From positions 186,001-250,000 of the forward strand of contig CASFJQ010000001.1 in the NCBI GenBank assembly GCA_949295065.1: 64,000 nt of DNA, in the 5' to 3' direction. The notes under the pieces were generated by a model that ran no database searches, had not been told where the DNA came from, and saw only the letters and a list, made by a program, of their open reading frames with translations. This DNA comes from an uncultured Parabacteroides sp. Lineage in GTDB: Bacteria; Bacteroidota; Bacteroidia; Bacteroidales; Tannerellaceae. Positions within the stretch are counted from its first letter, which is position 1. Each line of letters begins with the position of its first letter. The position numbers and the translations under genes were made by a program. Positions 47,641 through 56,394 of the stretch are shown here, piece by piece.

Positions 47641-47691
47641 GCGAATAGAATTAAAATATTATTTTTACGCAAATTAAAATAAAACCGGACT

Positions 47692-48381
47692 ATGAAACAG
47701 TTACCAATCAGTAAATGGGCCGAAGATGACAGACCACGTGAGAAAATGCTGCAACAAGGAGCTTCAGCGTTGACAAATGCCGAGTTGCTGGGAATTCTGT
47801 TGGGCTCAGGAAATTCAGAAGAAACGGCTGTAGGCTTGGCGCAGCGTATCCTTTCATCTTACAACAATAATCTTAATGAACTTGGAAAGAAAACGCCTCA
47901 GGATTTGGAAAAAGAATTCAAGGGCGTTGGTCCTGCAAAAGCTGTAACCGTCCTTGCGGCAATTGAATTGGGCAGACGCCGTGCGAAGGAGGAAATCCCA
48001 ATCAGAACACGTATTACATGCAGCCGTGATATTTACGAAACACTTCATCCGCAACTTGCTGATTTGGCGCACGAGGAATTTTGGGTTATTTATCTGAACC
48101 GGGCAAATAAAATTATCGAGCAGAAAAAGATAGGTCAGGGCGGAACGGGTGAGGTGGTTGCTGATATAATGCTCATATTGCGTACGGCTCTTATGGTTCT
48201 TTCCCCGGCAATTGTGGTGGTTCATAATCATCCTTCGGGAAATTGCAAACCCAGCAGACAGGACGATTTGCTGACAGGAAGAATAAAGGAGGCTTGCCGG
48301 AGTTTGAATATTCAGATGCTTGACCATGTTATTGTTTCGGACGGGCAATATTACAGTTATGCAGATGAAGGGCGTTTGTGA
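47692..48381 (+). CDS. radC: RadC/JAB-domain protein
   Basis: A 229-residue protein with an N-terminal HhH-like region (LTNAELLGILLGSG, KEFKGVGPAKAVTVLAAIELGRR) and a C-terminal JAB1/MPN metalloprotease-like domain with the metal site VVVHNHPSGNCKPSRQD (about 176-192). The name comes from an old, now doubtful, link to DNA repair; the true role is unknown. It begins a three-gene set with a DUF59 protein and lpxH. Confidence 0.95.
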   Translation: MKQLPISKWAEDDRPREKMLQQGASALTNAELLGILLGSGNSEETAVGLAQRILSSYNNNLNELGKKTPQDLEKEFKGVGPAKAVTVLAAIELGRRRAKEEIPIRTRITCSRDIYETLHPQLADLAHEEFWVIYLNRANKIIEQKKIGQGGTGEVVADIMLILRTALMVLSPAIVVVHNHPSGNCKPSRQDDLLTGRIKEACRSLNIQMLDHVIVSDGQYYSYADEGRL

Positions 48382-48424
48382 AAAGAGTTTTTTGATTATT
48401 TTTGCCAAAAAAATCAGGTAAACA

Positions 48425-48742
48425 ATGAATAACGAATTTTTGCAGACAGAAGAAGCTATCGTTGCGATGCTGAAAACAGTATATGACCCGGAAATACCGG
48501 TTAATATTTACGACCTTGGACTTGTGTATAAGGTTGACGTTGATGAAGAAAAGAATGTTACAATAGATATGACTCTTACAGCGCCTAACTGTCCGGCTGC
48601 TGATTTTATTGTTGAGGATGTAAGAATGAAGGTGGAGTCGATTTCGGATGTTAAGAGTGTTGACGTAAACCTTGTGTTCGAGCCGGAATGGGACAAAGAC
48701 ATGATGACTGAGGAGGCGAAACTGGAACTTGGTTTCCTGTAA
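48425..48742 (+). CDS. DUF59/MIP18-family Fe-S maturation factor (SufT/PaaD-like)
   Basis: A 105-residue small protein. It has the family signature VYDPEIPVNIYDLGLVY (about 19-35) and the reactive-cysteine segment LTAPNCPAADF (about 56-66). Relatives help to assemble Fe-S clusters on target proteins. It is 43 bp after radC and 19 bp before lpxH, so an operon is likely. It contains no hydrophobic helices and is cytoplasmic. Confidence 0.9.
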   Translation: MNNEFLQTEEAIVAMLKTVYDPEIPVNIYDLGLVYKVDVDEEKNVTIDMTLTAPNCPAADFIVEDVRMKVESISDVKSVDVNLVFEPEWDKDMMTEEAKLELGFL

Positions 48743-48761
48743 AAACAAATCATAACGACAG

Positions 48762-49529
48762 ATGAGCCGTAACAAAATATATTTTGCCTCTGATGCCCAT
48801 CTTGGTGCACGATTCCATAAAGATGCGTTGGCTGTTGAGCGCCGTCTTGTACGCTGGCTCGACAGCATCAAGGATGAGGCGGCTGAGATTTGGTTTCTCG
48901 GAGATATGTTCGACTATTGGTATGAGTATAAGTATGTTGTGCCAAAAGGATTTACCCGTTTCCTTGGGAAAATAGCCGAACTGTCCGACAATGGTGTGAA
49001 GATTCATTTCTTCATCGGGAACCATGATATTTGGATGTTCGATTATCTTCCGCAGGAAGTTGGAGCTATAATACACCGTAATCCTCTTACTGTGGATTTG
49101 CTTGGAAAGCGTTTCTTCCTTGGACATGGAGATGAAGTTGACTATCGCAGCAAGGCTTTTCGCGTAATCAGGCAGATTTTCCGTAATCGTTTTTGCCAGA
49201 TTCTGTATAGTGCGATTCATCCGCGCTGGACTTTCGGTTTTGCCCTCGGATGGTCGCTGCATAGCCGTAAGAAAGGTTTGGAGAAGAATGATAAAAACGA
49301 AGCTCCGGAATACATGGGCGAAGAGAAAGAATATCTTGTTCAATTTGCCAAATCATATCTTAAAGAGCATAATGATATTAATTTTTTTATTTTCGGTCAT
49401 CGTCATATTATGCTCGACCTTATGCTGACGCGTGACAGCCGCCTTCTTGTCGCCGGCGATTGGATGAGACATTTCTCATATATTGTTTGGGATGGTGAAG
49501 TTCTTTGGCTCGACCAGTTCGAGGAGTAA
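48762..49529 (+). CDS. lpxH: UDP-2,3-diacylglucosamine hydrolase LpxH
   Basis: A 255-residue calcineurin-type phosphoesterase that cleaves UDP-diacylglucosamine to lipid X in lipid A synthesis, acting at the inner membrane. The metal-binding motifs are in order: SDAHLG (8-13), GDMFDYWYEY (about 46-55), GNHD (about 88-91), GHGDEVDY and GHRHIM. Length matches LpxH. Third gene of the radC-DUF59-lpxH set. Confidence 0.93.
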   Translation: MSRNKIYFASDAHLGARFHKDALAVERRLVRWLDSIKDEAAEIWFLGDMFDYWYEYKYVVPKGFTRFLGKIAELSDNGVKIHFFIGNHDIWMFDYLPQEVGAIIHRNPLTVDLLGKRFFLGHGDEVDYRSKAFRVIRQIFRNRFCQILYSAIHPRWTFGFALGWSLHSRKKGLEKNDKNEAPEYMGEEKEYLVQFAKSYLKEHNDINFFIFGHRHIMLDLMLTRDSRLLVAGDWMRHFSYIVWDGEVLWLDQFEE

Positions 49530-49837
49530 TTTTTATGTGTGTGCGGTGTCTTATATAAAGAAACAAAGGCGGAATCATTTGTTTTCTACTGTATATTTTT
49601 TCGGAAAATCGGAGATAAAAATGGTTGTGTGAAAAAAACGGCGCGTAATATGCTGAATATTAATTGTAATGATTACCTTTGTGGCATGTATAAATATTAA
49701 ATGCAGAGTGGAAATTCTGATTTTTTATTCACTGAAGATATATCATTGAAAGTTCTTATATGAAATTATAGCTGTGTGGAATTAATTCCTGTCATGAAAA
49801 ATGAAGGAATTGTCCATGACTTTATATTGTATGTGGG

Positions 49838-49959
49838 TGTTGCAAAACATAAATAATGAAACACAGAGGCACAAAGTCACAGAGGTAATATATTGAGAAT
49901 AAACAAAATAAAAATCTCCGTGCTCTCCGTGTCTCTGTGTTTAAATTAGTTTTGCAACA
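49838..49959. repeat. 122-bp palindromic element, copy 2 (MITE-like)
   Basis: Same terminal repeats as copy 1: TGTTGCAAAAC (49838-49848) and GTTTTGCAACA (49949-49959). Differences from copy 1 are a few substitutions and one 1-bp indel near CCGTGTCTCTGTG. Both copies are followed by TCCTC. Confidence 0.9.
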
Positions 49960-50025
49960 TCCTCCAATTGATGGCTATCATTTTCCCTGTAGAGGGATCA
50001 AGATAGATTTCGCATAAAAATAAAA

Positions 50026-50057
50026 AAAAGCAGGCTGTCGTGAGACACCCTGCTTTT
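50026..50057 (-). terminator. Intrinsic terminator of pepD
   Basis: AAAAGCAGGCTGTC pairs with GACACCCTGCTTTT (50044-50057) and the minus strand runs into TTTTTTTT. Confidence 0.9.
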
Positions 50058-50078
50058 GCTATATATTTATGTTTGCTG

Positions 50079-51533
50079 TTAAATCTTTTCCAACACTCGT
50101 TTAATATATTCCCAAGTTCTTCCAACTGAAGAAATGCTTACACATTCATCCGGCGAATGAGGATGCCTCAAATCCGGGCCGATTGAAATCATGTCCATTG
50201 AAGGATATGCGCCCTGGATTATACCGCATTCCAATCCGGCATGCATAACTGTTACGTTTGGCTCTTTGCCATACAGTTCCTTGTATGTTTCTTTCATTAT
50301 ATTCAGAATTGGAGAATTAATATCCGGCTGCCAACCGTTATATCCATTTGCAATTTCAACTTTTCCTCCGGCAAGGGCGAATATGCTTTCAAGGCTTGAG
50401 CATACAGCATCTTTTCTGGTTTCGGAAGAGCTGCGGACAAGAATCATTATCTCAATCAGTTCGTCTGAAGTGCGGACAACAGACAAATTGCTTGAAGATT
50501 CAACAGTTCCGGGGAAATCATGCAGCATACTGATAGGACCATTCTGGCAACCTTCAATTGCATTAATCAAGTCGTCCTGGATTTCTTCAGGAATAAGAGT
50601 TGACGGAAGATCAACCATTTCTGCTGTGAAAGAAAGATTTGGCTCGATGCCTCGGTATTCTTCTCTGTACATATCCTGATAGTCGGCAACAAGTTCCCAC
50701 ATTGCTTCAACATTATCACCCGGAATGGTTACAACAGCCACGGCTTCACGAGGAATAGCGTTTCTCATGTTTCCTCCTTCGATTGACGACAGGCGTGCGC
50801 CATAATCGCAAACAGCTTCCTTGAGGAAACGGAACATCAGTTTGTTGGCGTTTGCTCGTCCAAGGTGAATATCAACACCTGAATGTCCGCCTTTCAGACC
50901 GGTAAGAGATACTTTTACAGCGACATCTCCTTCCGGAATATATTTGTCTTCTTTGAATTGGAAAGTAATATTCATATCAGCACCACCGGCACAACCCACA
51001 AAAAGCTGGCCTTCTTCTTCCGAATCACAGTTGAGGAGAATATCGCCTTTAAGGAATCCGGGTTTAAGGCCGAAAGCTCCGTCCATTCCGACTTCCTCGT
51101 CAACAGTAAACAAGGCTTCGATTGGACCATGTTTCAAGCTGTTGTCTGATAAAACAGCGAGAGCGAGAGATGCACCGATTCCGTTGTCAGCACCAAGTGT
51201 CGTACCTTGGGCTTTAACCCAATCTCCGTCGGCATAAGCATTGATAGGATCAGTAAGGAAATCATGCTCGACAGAAGAATTCTTCTGAGGAACCATGTCG
51301 AGGTGAGACTGCAGAGTCACTGTTTTTCTGTTTTCCATACCCGGAGTGGCGGGTTTGCGGATTAGGATATTTCCAACTTCGTCCTGCAGTGTTTCGAGTC
51401 CAAGCTTCTTGCCACATTCGGAAACATAACGTGTAACTGCTTCCATATGTCCTGTCGGACGGGGAATTTGTGTTAGGTCATAGAAATAACTCCATACCTG
51501 ATTTGGAGATAGATTCTTGATTTCTGCTGACAT
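50079..51533 (-). CDS. pepD: Aminoacyl-histidine dipeptidase PepD (M20)
   Basis: A 484-residue cytosolic Zn dipeptidase (carnosinase type). Metal and catalytic motifs: LQSHLDMVPQKN (about 76-87; His and Asp), GADNGIG (about 115-121), and TVDEEVGMDGA (about 144-154; the catalytic and metal-binding Glu pair). The dimerisation (lid) domain spans about 210-380, and the late HAGLECG carries the last zinc ligand region. A terminator follows at 50026. Confidence 0.95.
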   Translation of the reverse strand: MSAEIKNLSPNQVWSYFYDLTQIPRPTGHMEAVTRYVSECGKKLGLETLQDEVGNILIRKPATPGMENRKTVTLQSHLDMVPQKNSSVEHDFLTDPINAYADGDWVKAQGTTLGADNGIGASLALAVLSDNSLKHGPIEALFTVDEEVGMDGAFGLKPGFLKGDILLNCDSEEEGQLFVGCAGGADMNITFQFKEDKYIPEGDVAVKVSLTGLKGGHSGVDIHLGRANANKLMFRFLKEAVCDYGARLSSIEGGNMRNAIPREAVAVVTIPGDNVEAMWELVADYQDMYREEYRGIEPNLSFTAEMVDLPSTLIPEEIQDDLINAIEGCQNGPISMLHDFPGTVESSSNLSVVRTSDELIEIMILVRSSSETRKDAVCSSLESIFALAGGKVEIANGYNGWQPDINSPILNIMKETYKELYGKEPNVTVMHAGLECGIIQGAYPSMDMISIGPDLRHPHSPDECVSISSVGRTWEYIKRVLEKI

Positions 51534-51550
51534 AAAAAAGTGTTTTAATT

Positions 51551-51571
51551 AGGAAGTGTGTGGCACTTCCT
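51551..51571 (-). terminator. Hairpin after the flippase-like gene
   Basis: AGGAAGTG (51551-51558) pairs with CACTTCCT (51564-51571), between the flippase stop (51587) and the pepD start (51533). The T-run is weak, so this may be an internal hairpin rather than a full terminator. Confidence 0.6.
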
Positions 51572-51586
51572 GGTTGATAATTATGT

Positions 51587-52594
51587 TTACTCAAGTTCAG
51601 AGTCTTGTTCTTCCTTGTTTATTATAGGCAATGCCACAACGCCAACCAGACCGCAAAGCCCGGTCCATAAAGTCTGGACGGTGTGAACCACCAGAGCAAA
51701 TGCGGCAGCATCGTTTTCGTTTACACCAAAACAAACCAAAGTGGCTATTACCATAAAATGCCACGGCCCGATTCCTCCCTGGACCGGCACGGCAACTGCA
51801 ATGCTTCCCATTGCAAAGGCAATCAGTCCTACTGATATTCCCAAATTCTCTGTAAAGTCAAAAGCAAAGAATGTTATATAGAAATATATGAAATATCCAA
51901 TCCATATTAACAGAGTCTCAGCAATGAAAAGACTCTTATTCCTCATAACCCAGATGCTTTTGATGCCAGTCCAGATATTATTTAGCATATCCTTTGCTTT
52001 CTTGACGAGTGTAAAGTTACTCATATATCTGAAAATAAACCAACCTGCAACAATAAAAAATACAACTAAGGCATAAATCCAGATGGAAGTGAACATTGAA
52101 TAGAAGCCGTCGAGCAATGTAGGGTTTTTGGCAAAGAAACTGCCGAAGAAATTGAAGTTGAATATCATTATGCTTAAGGTGATGAGCCCGACCATTATCG
52201 TGTCGCTTACACGGTCTATCAGTAAAGTGCCTAACAGCTTGGTAAAAGGAATTTTGTCATATTTCATAACCATACCGCATCTCCACACTTCTCCAACTCG
52301 TGGCAAAACCAAATTTACTGCATAATTCCCCAATACGGCAAGAATGGCATTGCGCAGTTTGAAACGCTGTCCCAAGGATTCGATAAGCAAACCCCAGCGA
52401 AATCCTCTGATAATATTTGCGCCAAGACCGAAAATGAGAGAGAGCAGGATTATCTTATAGTTTACTCCATTTCTGATGACATCCTTAATCTCTGTAATAT
52501 CCATATTCCTGTATAGAAACCATAGAAGAAGGCATCCTAAAGCCAGTGGCAGGAATATTTTTAATATCGTTCGAAAAATATGAGCAAAATCCAT
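51587..52594 (-). CDS. Lysylphosphatidylglycerol synthase-like membrane protein (UPF0104)
   Basis: A 335-residue protein with about eight membrane helices. It belongs to the AglD/MprF-flippase fold group (LPG synthase TM region): RGFRWGLLIESLGQRFKLRNA, AVNLVLPRVGEVWR and the late GGIGPWHFMV are conserved pieces. It lacks the soluble MprF synthase domain, so it is probably a lipid transporter or flippase of unknown substrate. It is divergent from rsmA. Confidence 0.85.
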   Translation of the reverse strand: MDFAHIFRTILKIFLPLALGCLLLWFLYRNMDITEIKDVIRNGVNYKIILLSLIFGLGANIIRGFRWGLLIESLGQRFKLRNAILAVLGNYAVNLVLPRVGEVWRCGMVMKYDKIPFTKLLGTLLIDRVSDTIMVGLITLSIMIFNFNFFGSFFAKNPTLLDGFYSMFTSIWIYALVVFFIVAGWFIFRYMSNFTLVKKAKDMLNNIWTGIKSIWVMRNKSLFIAETLLIWIGYFIYFYITFFAFDFTENLGISVGLIAFAMGSIAVAVPVQGGIGPWHFMVIATLVCFGVNENDAAAFALVVHTVQTLWTGLCGLVGVVALPIINKEEQDSELE

Positions 52595-52630
52595 CGTACG
52601 GGGAATATTTAAATTTTGAATAATTTATTG

Positions 52631-52654
52631 TACTTTTGTATGTCTGCAAAGATA
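52631..52654. promoter_or_regulatory. Divergent -7 boxes for rsmA and the flippase-like gene
   Basis: TACTTTTG on plus (52631-52638) points to rsmA; TATCTTTG on minus (52654-52647) points to the flippase-like gene. The two boxes are only 8 bp apart, and no good -33 elements are seen. Confidence 0.5.
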
Positions 52655-52696
52655 AAGAATTTATTGAAATAGGAACTATATATTAACCTTTGGTGG

Positions 52697-53488
52697 ATGA
52701 GATTAGTAAAACCTAAAAAAGCATTAGGGCAGCATTTTCTTAAAGATTTGGACATTGCACGCCGCATAGCCGATACTTTGGCGGAGTACAAACATATTCC
52801 GGCTTTGGAAATTGGTCCGGGAATGGGAGTGCTGACTCAATATTTGTTGGAATACGGACACGACTTGACAGTGGTTGAACTGGATGGAGAGTCTGTGGAA
52901 TATCTTAAACAAAACTTTCCGGCTCTTGACGGCCGTATAATCGGTGATGATTTCCTTAAGTTGGATTTAAAGAAAATCTTTCCGGAACAGTTTTGTGTGA
53001 TTGGTAATTATCCGTATAACATTTCGAGTCAGATATTCTTTAAAGTGCTTGATTATAAGGACCAGATTCCTTGCTGTTCGGGTATGATACAGAAAGAAGT
53101 GGCTGAGCGTTTGGCTTCAGGTCCGGGAAGCAAAGCCTATGGAATATTGAGTGTACTTTTACAGGCTTGGTATGACGTTGAATATTTATTTACTGTCAGT
53201 GAATATGTTTTCGACCCACCTCCAAAAGTAAAGAGTGCAGTCATCAAAATGACCAGAAACAGCCGTACATCTCTTGGCTGTAATGAGGCGTTGTTTAAGA
53301 CTGTTGTGAAAACGTCGTTTAATCAGCGTCGTAAAACTCTTCGCAATTCAATGAAAGCTATTTTGGGGAAAGATTATCCGGATTATTCTTTGCCTGTTTT
53401 CGACAAACGTCCGGAGCAATTGTCGGTAGAGCAATTTGTTGAGCTTACCATAATGACAGACAATTGGCTTTCGGCGAATAAAGCCTGA
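52697..53488 (+). CDS. rsmA: 16S rRNA dimethyladenosine transferase RsmA (KsgA)
   Basis: A 263-residue SAM enzyme that dimethylates A1518 and A1519 of 16S rRNA (E. coli numbering) late in 30S assembly. Motifs: KKALGQHFLKD at the N-terminus, EIGPGMGVLTQYLL (SAM loop), and GNYPYNISSQI (catalytic NxPY). The C-terminal helical domain has FNQRRKTLRNS. Followed after 150 bp by mgtE. Confidence 0.97.
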   Translation: MRLVKPKKALGQHFLKDLDIARRIADTLAEYKHIPALEIGPGMGVLTQYLLEYGHDLTVVELDGESVEYLKQNFPALDGRIIGDDFLKLDLKKIFPEQFCVIGNYPYNISSQIFFKVLDYKDQIPCCSGMIQKEVAERLASGPGSKAYGILSVLLQAWYDVEYLFTVSEYVFDPPPKVKSAVIKMTRNSRTSLGCNEALFKTVVKTSFNQRRKTLRNSMKAILGKDYPDYSLPVFDKRPEQLSVEQFVELTIMTDNWLSANKA

Positions 53489-53640
53489 GTTGAACTGTAA
53501 TTTTGTGTCTGGTGTTTTATTAGAGATATAAAGTTTCATGTCGGAATGCATTTCCCTTATTGTGTGGATGTTTTTGCATGAACCCCAAATGATTTAAGAA
53601 TCTTGGACCTTTGTCAGGTCTCACAAAAACGTTGGTTATT

Positions 53641-54987
53641 ATGATTGAGCTAACGAAAGAATACATTGAAAAATTCCAAAACATAATTGCCGAGAGAGAC
53701 GATGAAAAAGCAAAAGAGGAGCTGCGTGGTTTATATCCTGCCGATATAGCAGAACTCTATAAGGAGCTTGATTTGGATGAAGCCATCTATCTGTATCTGC
53801 TGATGGATGATGAGAAGGCGGCGGATGTGTTGATGGAACTTGACGAGGAAGACCGTCATAAGCTGTTGAAGGAACTTCCAAATGAGCTTATTGCCAAACG
53901 CTTTGTCGACAATATGGAAACCGACGATGCTGTGGATTTGATGCGTGAGCTCGATGAAGACACTCAGGAAGAGATTCTTTCACATATTCAGGACGTTGAG
54001 CAGGCGGGCGACATTGTTGACTTGCTGAAGTATGACGAAGATACTGCCGGTGGTTTGATGGGTACTGAAATGATCGTTGTGAACGAGAATTGGAGTATGC
54101 CGAAATGTATCGATGAAATGCGCAAGCAGGCAGAGGAAATGGATGAAATATATTACGTGTATGTAGTTGATGATGATGAACGTTTGCGTGGAGTTCTTCC
54201 ATTAAAGAAATTGATAACCAATCCGTCCGTGTCGAAGATTAAACATGTGATGAAAAAGGATCCGATATCGGTTCGTGATAGCGACAGTATTGAGGAAGTT
54301 ACAGAAACGATTGAGAAATACGACTTGGTTGCTTTGCCGGTAGTAGACAGCATCGGCCGCCTTGTAGGACGGATTACAATCGACGACGTAATGGATGAAG
54401 TTCGCGAACAGCATGAACGAGACTATCAGTTGGCATCCGGTATCTCTCAGGATGTTGAAACTTCGGATAATGTATTTACTCAAACAGCTGCGCGTTTGCC
54501 TTGGCTTTTGATTGGAATGTTGGGCGGTTTGGGTAATTCCGTTATACTTGGAGGATTTGAAACCAGCTTTGCTACTAATCCCAAAATGGCATTGTTTATT
54601 CCGCTGATTGGTGGAACCGGAGGAAATGTTGGTATACAGTCATCAGCAATCATTGTTCAAGGTTTGGCAAACAACTCGTTGAAAGATGGTAATATTTTCC
54701 CTCAAATTCTGAAAGAGTCTGTAGTGTCATTGATTAATGCCAGTATAATCAGTATGGTTGTATTTATATATAATTTCTTTATGTTGGGTGATAGAGGAAT
54801 AACAGTTTCTGTTTCTTTAAGCTTGTTTGCTGTTGTGATTTTCGCCAGCGTATTCGGAACTCTGGTTCCTATGACTCTCGATAAACTGAAAATCGACCCG
54901 GCGTTGGCTACTGGACCGTTTATCACAATCACGAATGATATTATCGGTATGATGATTTATATGTTTATAACATCTGCATTGACATAA
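53641..54987 (+). CDS. mgtE: Magnesium transporter MgtE
   Basis: A 448-residue Mg2+ channel. The acidic N domain (about 10-130) is followed by paired CBS domains (about 135-260), the plug helix, and five membrane helices at the end (about 285-448) with the signature GGTGGNVGIQSS (about 330-341). Bound Mg2+ in the N/CBS region closes the pore. Start chosen at 53641 (MIELTKEYIEKF); the in-frame ATG at 53611 adds ten residues that do not fit the family. I looked for an Mg2+ riboswitch in the leader and saw only a short GGACCT/AGGTC hairpin. Confidence 0.96.
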   Translation: MIELTKEYIEKFQNIIAERDDEKAKEELRGLYPADIAELYKELDLDEAIYLYLLMDDEKAADVLMELDEEDRHKLLKELPNELIAKRFVDNMETDDAVDLMRELDEDTQEEILSHIQDVEQAGDIVDLLKYDEDTAGGLMGTEMIVVNENWSMPKCIDEMRKQAEEMDEIYYVYVVDDDERLRGVLPLKKLITNPSVSKIKHVMKKDPISVRDSDSIEEVTETIEKYDLVALPVVDSIGRLVGRITIDDVMDEVREQHERDYQLASGISQDVETSDNVFTQTAARLPWLLIGMLGGLGNSVILGGFETSFATNPKMALFIPLIGGTGGNVGIQSSAIIVQGLANNSLKDGNIFPQILKESVVSLINASIISMVVFIYNFFMLGDRGITVSVSLSLFAVVIFASVFGTLVPMTLDKLKIDPALATGPFITITNDIIGMMIYMFITSALT

Positions 54988-55010
54988 GATGTACTCAAAC
55001 TTAATTTTCA

Positions 55011-55131
55011 GGAGTTAAAGAAGTTATGGCTCTGCTTCGCATAGCCGGGAAGTAATAAGCAGATATATTTCAGAAACAATAGTATTGGCTGTTAACTCCT
55101 ATAACTCCTTTTTTAACACCAGTAACTCCAT
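55011..55131. repeat. GGAGTTA-type hairpin element, copy 1
   Basis: Left arm GGAGTTAAAGAAGTTATGGC, shared core GCTCTGCTTCGC (55029-55040), right arm TAACTCCTATAACTCCTTTT. Second copy at 63492-63626; the core, CCGG and ATTGGC blocks keep the same order in both. Confidence 0.8.
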
Positions 55132-55172
55132 AGTTGTTCTATATTGATATTCATCAATTATTTTTGCAATTG

Positions 55173-55194
55173 ATATATGTTGTAGAACATATAT
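55173..55194. promoter_or_regulatory. Candidate operator upstream of lrgA-lrgB
   Basis: A perfect 9-bp dyad, ATATATGTT-GTAG-AACATATAT, whose centre lies about 30 bp before the probable -7 box TAATTTTG (55208-55215). The position suits a regulator acting at the promoter. Confidence 0.55.
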
Positions 55195-55207
55195 AGTATA
55201 GGCTTAC

Positions 55208-55215
55208 TAATTTTG
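55208..55215 (+). promoter_or_regulatory. Probable -7 box of lrgA-lrgB
   Basis: TAATTTTG, 30 bp before the ATG at 55246; TTG at 55180-55182 is a poorly spaced -33. A second TATTTTTG lies at 55159-55166. Confidence 0.45.
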
Positions 55216-55245
55216 CACCGTCATCTTATTTAAAGGAAATCTAAA

Positions 55246-55590
55246 ATGCTGACTCAAGTTTTTTATGTGTTGTTCTTCTATTTTGTAGGGGAATTTATAA
55301 GCTACTTTATCAATGGATTTATTCCTGGTAGTGTAATTGGAATGATGCTTCTTTTTGTTTCGTTGGCTTTTCATTGGGTAAAACCGGAGAAAGTCAAAAG
55401 AATATCAACTTTGCTTACAGATAATATGGGGTTGTTTTTCCTTCCCGCCGGAGTCGGATTGATGACATCATTGGCTGTGATAAGTAAATACTGGCTTTTT
55501 ATTTTGCTGGCATCTGTTGTTAGCACGATTCTTGTGATAGCTGTGGTTGCTCTTGTTCAACAAAATATGGAAAAGAAAACTCATGAATAA
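55246..55590 (+). CDS. lrgA: CidA/LrgA family membrane protein
   Basis: A 114-residue holin-like protein with four membrane helices. The signature is GEFISYFINGFIPGSVIGMMLLF, then LPAGVGLMTSL. CidA/LrgA proteins work with LrgB as a small membrane complex that in other phyla affects autolysis and carries pyruvate or related organic acids. Its last 8 bp overlap the lrgB start codon. Confidence 0.93.
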   Translation: MLTQVFYVLFFYFVGEFISYFINGFIPGSVIGMMLLFVSLAFHWVKPEKVKRISTLLTDNMGLFFLPAGVGLMTSLAVISKYWLFILLASVVSTILVIAVVALVQQNMEKKTHE

Positions 55591-56281
55591 CTTATTTCAA
55601 AGCGAGGTTTTTACACTCACATTAGTTATAGGAACATACCTTATGGCAACACTTCTTTATACCAAAACCAAAATAAAGTTGCTTCATCCACTATTGACCT
55701 CTATTATGGTTATAATATTGTTCCTGAATGTTTTCGGAATAGAATATGAAACATTCAAGCAGGGAAGCCATCTGATTCATTTTATGCTAGGTCCGTCGGT
55801 TGTGGCATTGGGATATGTGTTGTATGAGCAGATGAAATATTTGAAAGGGAATGTGATATCAATTCTGACATCCGTTTTTGTAGGAGCTATTGTCGGAATA
55901 GTCAGCGTCATTGTTATTGGAAAACTTATGGGAGCTGAAGATGCGCTTATAGCAACATTGGAACCTAAATCAGTTACTACTCCGATTGCAATGGGCATAT
56001 CGGAGAAAAACGGAGGAATACCGTCTCTTACCGCAGTAATTGTTGTGGCGGTAGGTATATTCGGAAGTATTATTGGCCCTATGGTGATGAAAGTTCTGGG
56101 AATTGAAAGCCGCATAGCAAAAGGATTGGCACTAGGAGCTTCCTCTCACGGTGTCGGAACTGCTGCTGCAATACAGATTGGAGCTGTAGAAGGTGCGTTG
56201 AGTGGCTTGGCAATCGGATTGATGGGAATTATGACAGCAATACTTGTACCGGTAATTACATATATAATCTCTTTATTCTGA
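55583..56281 (+). CDS. lrgB: LrgB/CidB family membrane protein
   Basis: A 232-residue protein with seven or so membrane helices. Family motifs: LLHPLLTSIM, MLGPSVVALGYVLYEQ, EPKSVTTPIAMGISEKNGG and LGASSHGVGTAAAIQIG. Works with LrgA encoded just upstream. I choose the ATG at 55583, which overlaps the lrgA stop by 8 bp; the in-frame ATG at 55547 lies inside lrgA and adds 12 residues (MLLFNKIWKRKL) that are not family-like. Confidence 0.93.
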   Translation: MNNLFQSEVFTLTLVIGTYLMATLLYTKTKIKLLHPLLTSIMVIILFLNVFGIEYETFKQGSHLIHFMLGPSVVALGYVLYEQMKYLKGNVISILTSVFVGAIVGIVSVIVIGKLMGAEDALIATLEPKSVTTPIAMGISEKNGGIPSLTAVIVVAVGIFGSIIGPMVMKVLGIESRIAKGLALGASSHGVGTAAAIQIGAVEGALSGLAIGLMGIMTAILVPVITYIISLF

Positions 56282-56311
56282 ATAGTTAGTGGTCGTTTTT
56301 TTTAATTCTCT

Positions 56312-56343
56312 TTTGTTTCTTAAAAGGGAAAATAGTATTTTTG
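56312..56343 (+). promoter_or_regulatory. efp promoter
   Basis: TTTG (56312-56315), 20-bp spacer, TATTTTTG (56336-56343): full match. The leader to the ATG at 56395 is about 45 nt. Confidence 0.8.
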
Positions 56344-56394
56344 CGCCGAGAAAAACTCTCTTCAAGAATAATTACAAAATATAAAGTATAAAAT

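Larger units (their letters stand above)
47140..47691. other. 552-bp divergent spacer between porin and radC, filled with repeats
   Basis: No gene seen. It holds two octamer-type hairpins (47213-47374 and 47522-47640) on either side of palindrome array C (47434-47509). The sequence just before radC is A/T-rich without a clear promoter match. Confidence 0.75.
49530..50078. other. 549-bp gene-free region with an orphan promoter and palindromic element copy 2
   Basis: No coding sequence seen. A -7-like TACCTTTG on plus at 49674-49681 has no gene ahead of it. A short inverted repeat GTCATG/CATGAC encloses 49793-49820 or so. The palindromic element (49838-49959) and the pepD terminator (50026-50057) fill the rest. 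Confidence 0.65.

Noticed and set aside
53489-53640. Mg2+ riboswitch before mgtE
   Set aside because: Only a short GGACCT/AGGTC hairpin is seen; there is no M-box or ykoK-type pattern.
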